Shown: positions 34,043 through 43,803, numbered from the stretch's first letter. The stretch: DNA of 64,000 bases from Allobosea lathyri (GCF_900108245.1 NZ_FNUY01000001.1:868001-932000), one strand, 5' to 3'. The notes: a model not told the origin generated them from the letters alone. Made by a program: numbers and translations.

Positions 34043-35644
34043 TCAGGGCTTCAGGCTGAGAAACCTTGTCGGGATAGCGCCGCGCAAATTCTGCTCGAAG
34101 CCGACCAGCTTCGGCGAGACCAGATTCTTGGTGGTGTAGTACATCAGCGGAATCCAGGGCGTTTCCATCGCCAATATGCTGTCGGCCTCACGCAGGATGG
34201 CGGCACGCTTGCCCAGATCGATCTCGTCGGCAGCCTGTTTCAGCAGCGCGTCGAACCTTGGATTGTCATATCGGCCGGCGTTGAAGCTCTTGTTGTCGCT
34301 CTGGAACAGGAAAAGAAAGTTCTGCGGGTCGGAATAGTCGCCGATCCAGCCATAGCGCGCGACGTCGAAATCGCGGCCCGAATGCAGCAGGCCGAAATGG
34401 GTGCTGTTGTCGGTGTTGACCAGCGTCGTCTCGACGCCGACGGCTTTCCATTGGTCGGCGATGGCGACCATCGTGCCCCGGTTGTTTTCGGTGGTGTTGT
34501 AGCGCAGTTCCAGCCGGAGCGGCACGCCGGGCCCGAAGCCGGCGGCGGCCAGCAGCTTGCGGGCTTCGTCCTCGCGGTCGAGAATCGATGCGTTCTTGAA
34601 ATCCGCCTCGGCGCGCTCGCCATAATTGCCGATATGCGGCGGGATCATGCCATAGGCCGGCAGCATCGTGCCGGCCCAGATCCTATCGGCGATGAACTCC
34701 CGGTCTATCGCCAGCGAGAGCGCCCGGCGCACGCGGACATCGTCGAACGGGCGCTTCGCGGTGTTGAGGATCAGGAAATAGGTGCCGAGATAGGGCGCGA
34801 CCTTGACCTGATCTCCCAGCTTTTCGCGCAGCTGTTTGATCTGATCGACCGATATGTCGGTGGTGAGATGCAGCTCGCCGGCCTGGAAGCGCCGCGCCGC
34901 TGCCACGAGATCGGAGGAGGGATAGTAGATCGCCGTGTCGATCTTGACGGCTGCCGCGTCGTGGAAGGCCTTGTTCCTGTCCAGCCGGATATGGGAGTTC
35001 GGCACGTCCTCCTTGAGCACATAGGCGCCATTCGAGACCCAGTTTTCGGGCCTGACGAAATCCCTGCCGAGTTTTTCAACGGAGGCCGGATGCACCGGCA
35101 AGGCCAGTTGATGCGTCAGCAATTCCAGGAAATAGGGGGTCGGCCGCTCCAGCGTGATTTCGAGGTTGCGTGCGTCGAGCGCCTTGACGCCGAGCTCGTC
35201 GACGCCTGCGCCCTCCGAGGCCTTGTTGATCTTCTCGGCGTTCAGGATCGGGTAGAAGAGGGCCGCATATTTCGCGCCTGTTTCCGGATTGATCATCCGC
35301 TTCAGCGAGAAGGCGAAATCGGCTGCCGTGACCGGATCGCCGTTCGACCATTTTCCGTTGGCCCGGAGCGTGAAACGGTAGGTCTTGCCGTCCGGGCTCA
35401 TCGTCCAGCTCTCGGCGGCGCCGGGGATGACCTCGCCCTTCATGCTGTGGATGACCAGCCCCTCCGACAGGTCGCGCAGCAGATGCGCCTCCGACACCGT
35501 CGAGCTTTTATGGGCGTCCAATGTCTCGGGGTCGGCGTCGTTGCCGCGATGGAACACGACCTGCGCCATGGCGGTTGCCGCGCTCGAAAGGGCGAGCAGC
35601 GTGGCAAATGCCCACGTTACGGCCCGGCGTCTTGCGTCGAACAT
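34043..35644 (-). CDS. Oligopeptide ABC transporter substrate-binding protein (OppA-like)
   Basis: A 533-residue periplasmic binding protein of the SBP_bac_5 family. The signal peptide MFDARRRAVTWAFATLLALSSAATAMA is followed by VVFHRGNDADPETLDAHKS, the usual mature start. The segment LRANGKWSNGDPVTAADFAFSLKRMI is the family signature. Late blocks RYGWIGDYSDPQNFLFLF and METPWIPLMYY are OppA-like. No permease or ATPase gene is adjacent, so it serves a transporter encoded elsewhere. An unlikely alternative is a nickel-binding homologue. Confidence 0.9.
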   Translation of the reverse strand: MFDARRRAVTWAFATLLALSSAATAMAQVVFHRGNDADPETLDAHKSSTVSEAHLLRDLSEGLVIHSMKGEVIPGAAESWTMSPDGKTYRFTLRANGKWSNGDPVTAADFAFSLKRMINPETGAKYAALFYPILNAEKINKASEGAGVDELGVKALDARNLEITLERPTPYFLELLTHQLALPVHPASVEKLGRDFVRPENWVSNGAYVLKEDVPNSHIRLDRNKAFHDAAAVKIDTAIYYPSSDLVAAARRFQAGELHLTTDISVDQIKQLREKLGDQVKVAPYLGTYFLILNTAKRPFDDVRVRRALSLAIDREFIADRIWAGTMLPAYGMIPPHIGNYGERAEADFKNASILDREDEARKLLAAAGFGPGVPLRLELRYNTTENNRGTMVAIADQWKAVGVETTLVNTDNSTHFGLLHSGRDFDVARYGWIGDYSDPQNFLFLFQSDNKSFNAGRYDNPRFDALLKQAADEIDLGKRAAILREADSILAMETPWIPLMYYTTKNLVSPKLVGFEQNLRGAIPTRFLSLKP

Positions 35645-35787
35645 GGAGGCCTCCGCTTCGCGACGGGAATCGCTACGAGGCGATGCCCGGCAGATGAAGT
35701 AGAGCCCGTGTTTCAGCGCCTGCCAAGGCGTAATGACGCGTGGAGCCGGTCATTCTTGCGTGCGGCTACCATGCCTCTTCTGGCGCT

Positions 35788-36894
35788 TCATTCCGGCAGC
35801 ATCGACTGGTCGTTCTCGAAGGCAATGCTGCAGTCCGTTGCGGCCTTCGCACAATCGCGCAGCGCGCGTTCCTTGGCGAGGTCGAGCGAGCCGCTGCCGA
35901 ACCAGTAATTGAACTGCTTGCGGCTCCGGCTGAGCGCCATCGCCTTTTCGCCGGGCGCGGCGAAGTAGCGCTCGAAGGCCTCGGCACGAGTCGAGAGCCC
36001 GAGATCGGCATAGATCTTTCGGGCGCGCAGCGGCGACCAGGTCGGTAGGTTCCAGGCGCGCAGCGATGCATCCATCTCGCGCAGCCAGACAAAGCGCGCT
36101 TGCCCATTGCGAAAGATCAGATGCCCCGTGGGCTTGATCTCGGGCAGCTCGACGAAGCGGATATTGCCTCCGCCATCGAGTGCGGCCGCGCGCATGCGGT
36201 CGACCAGAGAGGGCGGAAACAGTTCGTCGTTTTTGGCGTAGATCCAGAGCTGGGGCGGCGCGCCGGGCTTTTGCCAGCTCTTGACCACGTCGACGAGCGC
36301 ATCGCGCGCCGTCTCGACGCAATCCTCGATATTCAAGCCGCCGGCGACATTGACGACGCCGCGCAGGCCCGCCGGTTTCCTTTGGGCCAAAGCCAGCACG
36401 GCCGCGCCGCCGGCGGATTCGCCGATTGCGATGACGCGGTCGGGATCGACATCGTCGCGAAGCTGCAATGTCTTGAGAGCGCCTTCGAGTTCGTCTGCAT
36501 CCGTATTGAATCGCGCGGAGAAGTCGAGATTCGCGCAGGAGGTCGAGGCCGGGAAGGGGCCGTCCGACTGGCCGAAACCGCGCCGCATCACGACGACGGC
36601 GAGCCAGCCGCGCCGCGCGAGGTCGCGGGCGACCGTCGCATAGGATGAGGCCCGCAGGTCGCCCATGCTGATGCTGCTCGACGATTTGCCATGCGTGATC
36701 AAGGCCAGCGGCAAACGGCCTATCGCGGTTTCCGGCCTGACCACCAGGGCTTCGAGCCTGACATCGCGCTGGTCGAGCTTGATGCGCAGGAACGTATCCT
36801 CCTGCCGCAGGGGCTCCTGAGCCTGCGCGCCATAGAAAGGCACGAAAAGCAGTGCCAGGATCGCGATCCGCGCAAACATCCGGGCAACAGGCAT
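35788..36894 (-). CDS. Secreted alpha/beta hydrolase (dienelactone-hydrolase-like)
   Basis: A 368-residue exported serine hydrolase. Signal peptide: MPVARMFARIAILALLFVPFYGAQA. The alpha/beta core shows LALITHGKSSS (oxyanion strand), AVVVMRRGFGQSDG, and the nucleophile elbow GESAGGAAVLALA. The acid and His probably lie near YAKNDELFPP and EIKPTGHLIF. A C-terminal extension of about 90 residues ends with several Cys and WFGSGSLDLAKERALRDCAKAATDCSIAF. Substrate unknown; a peptidase- or esterase-type activity is likely. It lies 63 bases after malic enzyme's stop on the same strand. Confidence 0.8.
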   Translation of the reverse strand: MPVARMFARIAILALLFVPFYGAQAQEPLRQEDTFLRIKLDQRDVRLEALVVRPETAIGRLPLALITHGKSSSSISMGDLRASSYATVARDLARRGWLAVVVMRRGFGQSDGPFPASTSCANLDFSARFNTDADELEGALKTLQLRDDVDPDRVIAIGESAGGAAVLALAQRKPAGLRGVVNVAGGLNIEDCVETARDALVDVVKSWQKPGAPPQLWIYAKNDELFPPSLVDRMRAAALDGGGNIRFVELPEIKPTGHLIFRNGQARFVWLREMDASLRAWNLPTWSPLRARKIYADLGLSTRAEAFERYFAAPGEKAMALSRSRKQFNYWFGSGSLDLAKERALRDCAKAATDCSIAFENDQSMLPE

Positions 36895-36957
36895 CGCGAC
36901 CTCCTTGGCGCGCTCAGGAGGATCGCGGGACGGCCGGGCCGGCCGCGCTGACGATCG

Positions 36958-39255
36958 TCATGGCGTCGCCGACGCCGCCCGCTCCTGCGCCTCCACCACC
37001 GCGACCGCCGTCATGTTGACGACGCCGCGCGCCGTGACCGAGCCGGTGAGGATATGCACGGGCTTGGCCGCGCCGATCAGGATCGGCCCGACCGGCAGCG
37101 CATCCGCCAGCACCTTGGCGAACTGATAGGCGATGTTGGCGGCGTCGAGATTGGGGAAGATCAGCACGTTCGCCACGCCCTTCAGCGTGGACGAAGGCAG
37201 CACCCGGTCGCGTATCAAGGGCAGAAGAGCGGTATCGGCCTCCATCTCGCCATCGCATTCCAGATCCGGGGCGCGCTCGCGGATGAGCGCCAGCGCCTTG
37301 CGCATCTTGAGCGAGGAGGGCGTGTCGGCCGCCCCGAAATCCGAATGCGAGAGCAGCGCGATCTTGGGTTCGATGCCGAAGCGAGCGACATGGCTGGCCG
37401 CCAGCACGGTCATGTCGGCGATTTCCTCGGCTGTCGGATTGTCCTTGATATGGGTGTCGGCGAGGAAGAACGCGCCCTTGTTGGTGATGATCAGGGTCAT
37501 CGCCGAGATGTCGCAGACGCCTGGCGCGAGGCCGATGATGTCCTTGATGTGTCGCAGCCGCGACAGGAAGCGCCCCTCCAGCCCGGTGATCATGCTGTCG
37601 GCTTCGCCACGCACCACCGCCAGCGCCGCGATCACTGTATTGTTGGTGCGCACCAGCGAGCGCGCGGCCTCGGGCGTGACGCCGCGGCGGCCGGCGATGT
37701 CGAGATAGGTCTGGACGTAGTCGCGATAGCGCGGATCGTCCTCCGGATTGATCACCTCGAAATCGACGCCGGGGCGGATCGACAGGCCGAAGCGCTGGAT
37801 ACGCGCCTCGATCACGCTGGGCCGGCCGATCAGGATCGGAATGGCGAGCCCTTCTTCCAGCGCAATCTGGGCGGCGCGCAGCACGCGCTCATCCTCGCCC
37901 TCGGCGTAGATCACGCGCTTGGGGTCGGCCTTCGCCTGGGCGAAAAGCGGCTTCATGATGAAACCCGAGCGGAAGACGAAGCGCGACAGATCCTCGCGAT
38001 AGGCCTCGATATCGACCAGCGGCTTGCGGGCGACGCCGGTCGCCATGGCGGCTTCCGCGACTGCCGGAGCAATGCGCAGGATCAGGCGGGGGTCGAACGG
38101 GTTCGGGATCAGCGAGGTCGCGCCGAAGGTCGAGGCCTCGCCGCCATAGGCGCGCGCCGCAATGTCGGAGGTCGCCTCGCGGGCCAAAGCCGCGATGGCG
38201 CGCACGGCTGCGAGCTTCATCGCCTCGTTGATCGTCGTCGCCTGAACATCGAGCGCGCCCCGGAAGATATAGGGGAAGCACAGAACGTTGTTGACCTGGT
38301 TGGGATAGTCCGACCGTCCCGTGCAGATCATTGCGTCCGGGCGCACTGCCAGCGCGTCCTCCGGGGTGATCTCGGGATTGGGGTTTGCCAGCGCCAGGAT
38401 CAGCGGCTTGGGGCCCATGCGCTTGGCCATCTCCGGCTTCAGCACGCCGGCCGCCGACAGGCCGAGGAAGACGTCGGCGTTCTCGATTACGTCGTTCAGC
38501 GTGCGGGCATCGGTCTCCTGCGCATAGACCTCCTTCCAGCGGTCCATCAGGGTGTTGCGGCCCTTGTGGACGACGCCTTCGAGGTCGGTGACCCAGATAT
38601 TGGAGCGGGAGGCGCCGAGCTCGACCAGCAGGTTGAGGCAGGCCAGCGCCGCCGCGCCGGCGCCCGAGACGACGATCTTGACGTCGCCGATCTTCTTGGC
38701 CGCAAGGTCGAGCCCGTTCAGGATCGCAGCGGAGACGATGATCGCTGTGCCGTGCTGATCGTCATGGAAGACCGGGATCTGCATCCGGGCCTTGAGCTGC
38801 TCCTCGATCTCGAAGCATTCGGGGCCCTTGATGTCCTCGAGATTGATGCCGCCGAAAGTCGGCTCCAGCGCCGCGACGACCTCGACGAATTTCTCGATGT
38901 TCTTCTGCTCGACCTCGATGTCGAAACAGTCGATCCCGGCGAATTTCTTGAAGAGGACGGCCTTGCCCTCCATCACCGGCTTGGAGGCGAGGGGGCCGAT
39001 GTCACCAAGGCCAAGCACGGCCGTGCCGTTCGTGATGACGGCGACGAGGTTCTGCCGCGAGGTCAGTTCTGCAGCCTGTCCGGGATCGTCGACGATCGCC
39101 TCGCAGGCGGCAGCGACGCCGGGCGAATAGGCGAGCGCGAGATCGCGCTGGTTGCCGAGCGGCTTGGTCGCCTGAATCTCGATCTTACCGGGCTTGGGCA
39201 GGCGGTGGTAGACGAGCGCGCCCGAGCGGAGATCGTTGGACAAGGTGCTCTTCAT
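36958..39255 (-). CDS. maeB: NADP-dependent malic enzyme with fused phosphotransacetylase-like domain
   Basis: A 765-residue MaeB-type enzyme. It oxidatively decarboxylates malate to pyruvate with NADP. The N-terminal malic domain (about 1-430) has [16 protein letters not shown] with the catalytic Tyr and the Lys in [13 protein letters not shown], followed by the NAD(P)-binding [13 protein letters not shown]. The C-terminal half (about 440-765) resembles phosphate acetyltransferase and, in known MaeB proteins, is regulatory, responding to acetyl-CoA. Start 39255 is preferred over 39348, which extends into non-conserved sequence. A TTCGTT-3-AACGAA palindrome lies 97 bases upstream. Confidence 0.93.
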   Translation of the reverse strand: MKSTLSNDLRSGALVYHRLPKPGKIEIQATKPLGNQRDLALAYSPGVAAACEAIVDDPGQAAELTSRQNLVAVITNGTAVLGLGDIGPLASKPVMEGKAVLFKKFAGIDCFDIEVEQKNIEKFVEVVAALEPTFGGINLEDIKGPECFEIEEQLKARMQIPVFHDDQHGTAIIVSAAILNGLDLAAKKIGDVKIVVSGAGAAALACLNLLVELGASRSNIWVTDLEGVVHKGRNTLMDRWKEVYAQETDARTLNDVIENADVFLGLSAAGVLKPEMAKRMGPKPLILALANPNPEITPEDALAVRPDAMICTGRSDYPNQVNNVLCFPYIFRGALDVQATTINEAMKLAAVRAIAALAREATSDIAARAYGGEASTFGATSLIPNPFDPRLILRIAPAVAEAAMATGVARKPLVDIEAYREDLSRFVFRSGFIMKPLFAQAKADPKRVIYAEGEDERVLRAAQIALEEGLAIPILIGRPSVIEARIQRFGLSIRPGVDFEVINPEDDPRYRDYVQTYLDIAGRRGVTPEAARSLVRTNNTVIAALAVVRGEADSMITGLEGRFLSRLRHIKDIIGLAPGVCDISAMTLIITNKGAFFLADTHIKDNPTAEEIADMTVLAASHVARFGIEPKIALLSHSDFGAADTPSSLKMRKALALIRERAPDLECDGEMEADTALLPLIRDRVLPSSTLKGVANVLIFPNLDAANIAYQFAKVLADALPVGPILIGAAKPVHILTGSVTARGVVNMTAVAVVEAQERAASATP

Positions 39256-39598
39256 CGCGTGCGTGCTCCCGACTCTGGCGCGTTGCGCCCATTCCGAGCC
39301 GAGGTCGCGCGGAAAGGGCAGCGGCGTCAAGCATCGGCGCGGCAACAATCATTCGTTCGCAACGAAAAGGCGCCACGCGACGTCGCCTCACCGGCACAGC
39401 TCGGCAGAGTCCGGCGCGCTGCCCCGTATCAAGGTGAGCCCGCGCGAGAACGTGGTTAATGAAATGATAAAATAGATGAGCACGTAACCCGATGAAGCGA
39501 TTCAGGCTTTGAGGTTGAATCGATACATTAAGGGCGGCCCGTCGCGAGGCATGCGCGCGCAGCGCGAGGCTCGCGCTCGGGCCCGCAGAGAGAACGCC
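39256..39598. promoter_or_regulatory. Malic enzyme leader and intergenic region with palindrome
   Basis: The 343 bases between malic enzyme and the RAM-domain gene carry no convincing gene. Features seen: the palindrome TTCGTT-CGC-AACGAA at 39352-39366, upstream of maeB, and a moderately AT-rich patch at 39450-39482. Neither is assigned to a regulator. Confidence 0.45.
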
Positions 39599-39835
39599 TC
39601 AGAACGCCTTGAAGGTGATGATCGTGTGCGTGTCGGCGATCTCGGGGATCGACTGCACCTTCTGTGCGACGAAATGGCCGATGTCGACATCGGCAGCGAC
39701 ATGGAATTTCGCCAGGATGTCGTAATTGCCGGCGGTCGAGTAGATCTCCGAGGCGATCTCGCGATCAGCCAGTTCGCTGGCGACCTCATAGGTCTTGCCG
39801 AGCTTGCATTTGATCTCGACGAAGAAGGTCTGCAT
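39599..39835 (-). CDS. Stand-alone Lrp/AsnC ligand-binding (RAM) domain protein
   Basis: A 78-residue protein equal to the C-terminal effector-binding domain of Lrp/AsnC regulators, without the DNA-binding half. The fold is visible as QTFFVEIKCKLGKTYEVASELA, YSTAGNYDILAKFHV, and the closing IITFKAF. Such stand-alone domains (as in SraA-type proteins) form oligomers that sense amino acids or modulate full Lrp proteins. A full Lrp regulator is encoded at 49353 in this window, but no direct link is shown. It is a single-gene unit. Confidence 0.85.
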   Translation of the reverse strand: MQTFFVEIKCKLGKTYEVASELADREIASEIYSTAGNYDILAKFHVAADVDIGHFVAQKVQSIPEIADTHTIITFKAF

Positions 39836-39887
39836 CGCGCGCTCCGAAACTCTCTGCGTTCTCGATAGAGCCTCCTGCGCCGGAAGA

Positions 39888-40712
39888 TCAAGCGCCCGCG
39901 AGCGCGGCGATCCTGCGGGTCATGGCGCTCTGCGGGTCGGGAAGCGAGGCGAGCACGGTGAAATGGTTCGCGCCGGCGATCTCCTCATAGCGCGTCTGCA
40001 CGCCCGACAGCCCCCAGACATCGGTGATGCGGCGGCTTTGCTTGAGGTATTCGTCGCTCTCGGTCCCGCCGACGACGGCATCCATCACAAGCCGTGAAGG
40101 CGCCGGCCAGAACAGCGGGCTTTCCCGTTCCGCCTCCTCGAAGGTCAGCCGCAGTGCGGTATTGATGCTGGTCTCGGTCAGCGGCTTCAGATTGTAGAGC
40201 CCGGAGATGCCGTAGGCCGCCGGAACCAGATGTTCAGGCAAATCGGGTTCGACATTCGACCAGTCGGTGGCAAGCAGGCAGGCGGCCAGATGGCCTCCGG
40301 CCGAATGCCCGGTCGCGACCACCGGCAGGTTGAAGCGCTGCCAGAGCGCAGCCGCCGCCTGCTGCAGCTCCCAGACGATATGGCCAAGCTCGACCTGCGG
40401 GCACAGATCGTATCCCACGACCGCGACGGGAACGCCGAGCTGGTTGAGCCCGCGTGCCATATGCGAGAAAAACCCGCGATCGAGCGCCTGCCAGTAGCCG
40501 CCATGGATGAAGAGCGCGATGGCATTGCTCTTGACGTTTTCGGGCTTGAACAGGTCGTAGCGCTGCCGTTCGCTGTCGCCATAGGAGACGCCAAGCTCGC
40601 AATTTGCCTCTGCGCGGTAGGCGGCCGCATCGCTTGCCCAGCCGGCGATGATGCCGGGATGTTCGGGAACGCGGGCGCGGTTGTTATATTCGGTCTCGTA
40701 GTCCGGTGACAT
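39888..40712 (-). CDS. Alpha/beta hydrolase, arylformamidase-like
   Basis: A 274-residue hydrolase with the HGGYW oxyanion motif (LFIHGGYWQALDRGF), the nucleophile elbow GHSAGGHLAA, and a C-terminal His in GANHFTVL. The N-terminal Y-x2-EYNNRARVPEHPG resembles eukaryotic-type kynurenine formamidases, which release formate from N-formylkynurenine. No other tryptophan catabolism genes are adjacent, so a general carboxylesterase role is possible. The start at 40712 gives the conserved YETEYNNRA near the beginning; a longer frame to 40784 has no support. It is divergent from asparaginase. Confidence 0.8.
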   Translation of the reverse strand: MSPDYETEYNNRARVPEHPGIIAGWASDAAAYRAEANCELGVSYGDSERQRYDLFKPENVKSNAIALFIHGGYWQALDRGFFSHMARGLNQLGVPVAVVGYDLCPQVELGHIVWELQQAAAALWQRFNLPVVATGHSAGGHLAACLLATDWSNVEPDLPEHLVPAAYGISGLYNLKPLTETSINTALRLTFEEAERESPLFWPAPSRLVMDAVVGGTESDEYLKQSRRITDVWGLSGVQTRYEEIAGANHFTVLASLPDPQSAMTRRIAALAGA

Positions 40713-40859
40713 TCCTGGCTCCGGCTGGCCCGTGCGAAGCGCGGGCAAACATCTTGAATGGCAGTGACGCGCAGTTTGCGCCATGGCTTTTGACAGGTCG
40801 AGCGCCGAGCGCCAAAAGGCAGCGCGTTCGACGTATAGTCATCGGAGCTGGAGACAGAC

Positions 40860-41858
40860 ATGGAAAATCCCGTTCTCGCCGAGGTGACGCGTGGCAACAC
40901 CGTCGAATCGCGCCATCGTGGCGCGGCGATCGTGCTCGATGCCGATGGCGGCGTGGTGTTTTCCGTCGGGGATGTCGAACGGCCGGTCTTCCCGCGTTCG
41001 GCGGTCAAGGCGATCCAGGGATTGCCGCTGTTCGAGAGCGGCGCTGCCGATCGCTATGGCCTCAGCGAGCCCGAGATCGCGCTTGCCGTATCCTCACATT
41101 CCGGCGAGCCTGAACATGCCGAAACCTCGCTCGCCATGCTCAGGAAGGCCGGCCGCGATGCCGGCTGCCTGGAATGCGGCACGCAATGGCCGATGGGCGA
41201 GGCGGCGGCCCGCGCCATGGCCAAGGCCGGGCAGGAGCCGAGCGCGCTCAACAACAACTGCTCCGGCAAACATGCCGGCTTCGTCTGCCTCGCCTGCGGC
41301 CTCGACGAGGACCCCGCCGGCTATGTGAAGGCCGGACATGCGGTGCAGCAGGCGGTGCGCGGTGCACTGGAGGAGGTCACGGGCGCGGCCCATTCGTCCG
41401 AGCGCATGGGCATCGACGGCTGCTCGATCCCTTCCTATGCCGTGCCGCTGAGCGCGCTCGCGCTCGGCTTCGCCCGTTTCGGCACGGGACATGGTTTCGG
41501 CCCCGAGCGCGCCAAAGCGGCTGCACGCATCCGCAAGGCCGTCGCGGCGCACCCCTTCATGGTGGCGGGCACCGGACGCTTCGATACGCGCGCTATGGAG
41601 CAACTCGGCGCGCGTCTCTTCACCAAGACGGGTGCGGAAGGCGTCTATTGCGGCGCGTTGCCCGAACTAGGCTACGGCATCGCGCTCAAATGCGACGATG
41701 GCGCCGGCCGGGCGGCGGAGATCGCGATGGCTGCGCTGATCGCACGCTTCCTGCCGATGAGCGAAGCCGAAGCGCAAGCGTTTGCACCCCTGCGCGAGAA
41801 CATCCTGAAAAACTGGAACGGCGTCGAGGTTGGCCGGGTGCGCGCAGCCGCGTTCTGA
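40860..41858 (+). CDS. L-asparaginase of the Rhizobium etli (ReAV) type
   Basis: A 332-residue enzyme hydrolysing L-asparagine to aspartate and ammonia, structurally unrelated to E. coli asparaginase. Its residues match those I recall for ReAV with a one-residue offset: Ser47 and Lys50 (S-x-x-K in PRSAVKAIQ), Ser79 (SSHSGEPEH), and the zinc ligands Cys134, Lys137 (NNNCSGKHAG) and Cys188 (GIDGCSIP). The protein has no signal peptide, so it acts in the cytosol. It is divergent from the alpha/beta hydrolase with about 147 bases between, and is followed by an AT-rich gap. Confidence 0.92.
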   Translation: MENPVLAEVTRGNTVESRHRGAAIVLDADGGVVFSVGDVERPVFPRSAVKAIQGLPLFESGAADRYGLSEPEIALAVSSHSGEPEHAETSLAMLRKAGRDAGCLECGTQWPMGEAAARAMAKAGQEPSALNNNCSGKHAGFVCLACGLDEDPAGYVKAGHAVQQAVRGALEEVTGAAHSSERMGIDGCSIPSYAVPLSALALGFARFGTGHGFGPERAKAAARIRKAVAAHPFMVAGTGRFDTRAMEQLGARLFTKTGAEGVYCGALPELGYGIALKCDDGAGRAAEIAMAALIARFLPMSEAEAQAFAPLRENILKNWNGVEVGRVRAAAF

Positions 41859-42180
41859 GTCCGCTTTAGCCGCCCCGCTCGGCAATGCGCTAGCGGCCGA
41901 CGCCATCGCCCGGGCGGGAACGTCGCGGGCGATGCTTGCTGTCGCGCGCTTCCTCCCTTCGATCAATGGTCGGCCCTGTCGCCGCTCCAGGCGAGCGGTT
42001 GCGTCGATTCGTCAGTGACGTAGCGGAAAAAACAGACCTTCATGTAAAACCTTGCCATATGCGGGATAGTGTTCTTTATATTTTAATATTTTTAACCGAT
42101 CTTATTTCAACAGTCAGGAGAGCAATTATTAAATTGAAACATATAGTGTATTTGAAATACAAGACGGGATTCCATAGCAG
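41859..42180. promoter_or_regulatory. AT-rich leader of the TadG-like gene
   Basis: The 322-base gap has a GC-rich first half and, from about 42040, a strikingly AT-rich second half (TTTATATTTTAATATTTTTA at 42075-42094). A 13-base palindrome, GTATTTGAAATAC (42148-42160), lies 20 bases before the start codon. This base composition differs sharply from the rest of the window and may reflect a recently acquired promoter or an intrinsically curved, protein-bound region. Confidence 0.6.
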
Positions 42181-43653
42181 ATGTATTCCTCGGTGCGTTC
42201 GCGGTTTTATTTCACTTTCGGCAATTTTATGCGTTGCCGGCGCGGTGGGGTCCTCTTGCTTTTCGCCGGCGCGTTGATGCTGCTGCTGCTCGCCGTGGGC
42301 TGCGTCATCGATTTCGCTCGGCTGTCCGCGGCGAGAACGACGGCTCAGGCCGCGGCCGACGCGGGAGCGCTGGCTGCAGCGCAGGCGAATTCCGAGAGTC
42401 AAGCCGTCATGAGCAAGGCGGCGGAAGATTTCGTCCGCGCCAATACTACCGGCATGGTCTCGGCATCGGCGTCCTTCAAGAAATTGACGTATACTCCGGC
42501 GACGAACGACATCACCGTTGTGGTCGAAGGCGCTGCACGCACCTCGATCATGAGTATCGTCAATATTTGGTCGCTTCCGTTCTCCGTCACGGCGAGCGCG
42601 ACGCGCAACCCTGTCGGATCCACGGAGGTCGTCCTCGTTCTCGACAATACCTGGTCAATGTCCGGCTCGAAACTGGACGCTCTGAAGAAATCCGCCAGTT
42701 CGCTCGTCGCTACCTTGAAGAAGGATCCGAAATCCGACGTGAGAATCGGTCTCGTGCCCTATGCCGACTACGTCAATGTCGGCGTAGGCAACCGCAACAG
42801 ATCCTGGATCTCCGTCGTTCCCGACTACCAGAAAACCATTGGGGGAGCGTGCGAGACGGTTGCGGAAACATGCACGGAAAGCTGCTCGCGCGGACCTGCC
42901 CAGACCTGTACGCGCGTCGTCGATGGCGTTACGGAGCGCTATGACTGCACGCCGAAAGTCTGCGGCCAGAAAATCTGCACGCCGATCACGCCGGTGGAGC
43001 AGTGCGCGAAGAGTTCGATCAGGTATTTTAAGTGGTATGGCTGCGTCTATTCGCGCAATATCGGAGATCTGCGTCTCAGCGACGGGCAGCCCGACGTTCC
43101 CTATAAGTGGAAACCGAGGCTTGACTGGGCTCAGGTCTGCCCCAATCCGATCGTGCCTCTCACGGACTCGCTTTCCACCGTCACCTCGGCGATCAACAGC
43201 ATGGTCGTCAACATTGGTGGTTACCGTCCCGAAACCTATATTCCCGCGGGGATGATCTGGGGCGTCAACGTCCTCTCGCCCGGCGAACCCTTCTCGGACG
43301 GCAAGGCCTACGACCCGGACAACAGGAAGCCGAGAAAGGCGCTCGTGCTTATGACGGACGGCACCAATACCATGCGCTACGAGGCATCGGATGGTAGCCA
43401 TTTGCCGACCACGAAAACCTCCGATATCGCGCAGACCTACGCTGACATGCTCGCCATCTGCAACTACGCGAAACAGAAGAAGATAGATGTCTTTACCGTT
43501 TCCTTCGCGGTCGCCGACGAGCAGGCGAAGGCCGCGATGCAGAATTGCTCGTCGGGCGCGGGCTTCGCCTTCAACGCCGATAACGAGCAGGCGCTCACCG
43601 AAGCATTCAAAAACATCGCAGGCTCCCTGTCGAAAATCCGCCTGACGCGCTGA
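42181..43653 (+). CDS. TadG-like pilus-assembly protein with VWA domain and Cys-rich insert
   Basis: A 490-residue membrane-anchored protein. N-terminus: a basic start and one membrane helix, GGVLLLFAGALMLLLLAVGCV, followed by RLSAARTTAQAAADAGALAAAQA, the TadE/TadG pseudopilin-like segment. From about residue 145 a VWA domain begins with VVLVLDNTWSMSGSK, a MIDAS in which D-N-T-W-S replaces D-x-S-x-S, and ends with ALVLMTDGTNTM. Between them is a Cys-rich stretch with ten Cys in about 100 residues (CETVAETCTESC to KVCGQKICTP) and KWYGC. Likely anchors Flp pili or acts in adhesion outside the membrane. Nearby tad genes are absent, so it is an orphan. Its GC content is visibly lower than that of its neighbours. 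Confidence 0.82.
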   Translation: MYSSVRSRFYFTFGNFMRCRRGGVLLLFAGALMLLLLAVGCVIDFARLSAARTTAQAAADAGALAAAQANSESQAVMSKAAEDFVRANTTGMVSASASFKKLTYTPATNDITVVVEGAARTSIMSIVNIWSLPFSVTASATRNPVGSTEVVLVLDNTWSMSGSKLDALKKSASSLVATLKKDPKSDVRIGLVPYADYVNVGVGNRNRSWISVVPDYQKTIGGACETVAETCTESCSRGPAQTCTRVVDGVTERYDCTPKVCGQKICTPITPVEQCAKSSIRYFKWYGCVYSRNIGDLRLSDGQPDVPYKWKPRLDWAQVCPNPIVPLTDSLSTVTSAINSMVVNIGGYRPETYIPAGMIWGVNVLSPGEPFSDGKAYDPDNRKPRKALVLMTDGTNTMRYEASDGSHLPTTKTSDIAQTYADMLAICNYAKQKKIDVFTVSFAVADEQAKAAMQNCSSGAGFAFNADNEQALTEAFKNIAGSLSKIRLTR

Positions 43654-43803
43654 GGGACGAACCGCGCGTTTTGCCTCCGGCAATCGCATTGTTCTCCACC
43701 CTGCCGCTGATCGGCCTCGCATCGGCTGCCGTCGAACGAGCGCGCATGCCGATCATCTGCCGGCTGGTGCGGGCCGAGCGACGAGGATTGAGCAAAAGCG
43801 TGT

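Noticed and set aside
37054..39459. An 801-codon frame opposite malic enzyme
   Set aside because: It mirrors the malic enzyme codons on the other strand and has no recognisable domain. The minus-strand frame has strong family motifs.
42181..43653. Prophage or transposon cargo suggested by low GC
   Set aside because: No integrase, transposase, terminal repeats or phage structural genes were found around this region. The protein is membrane-anchored and TadG-like.
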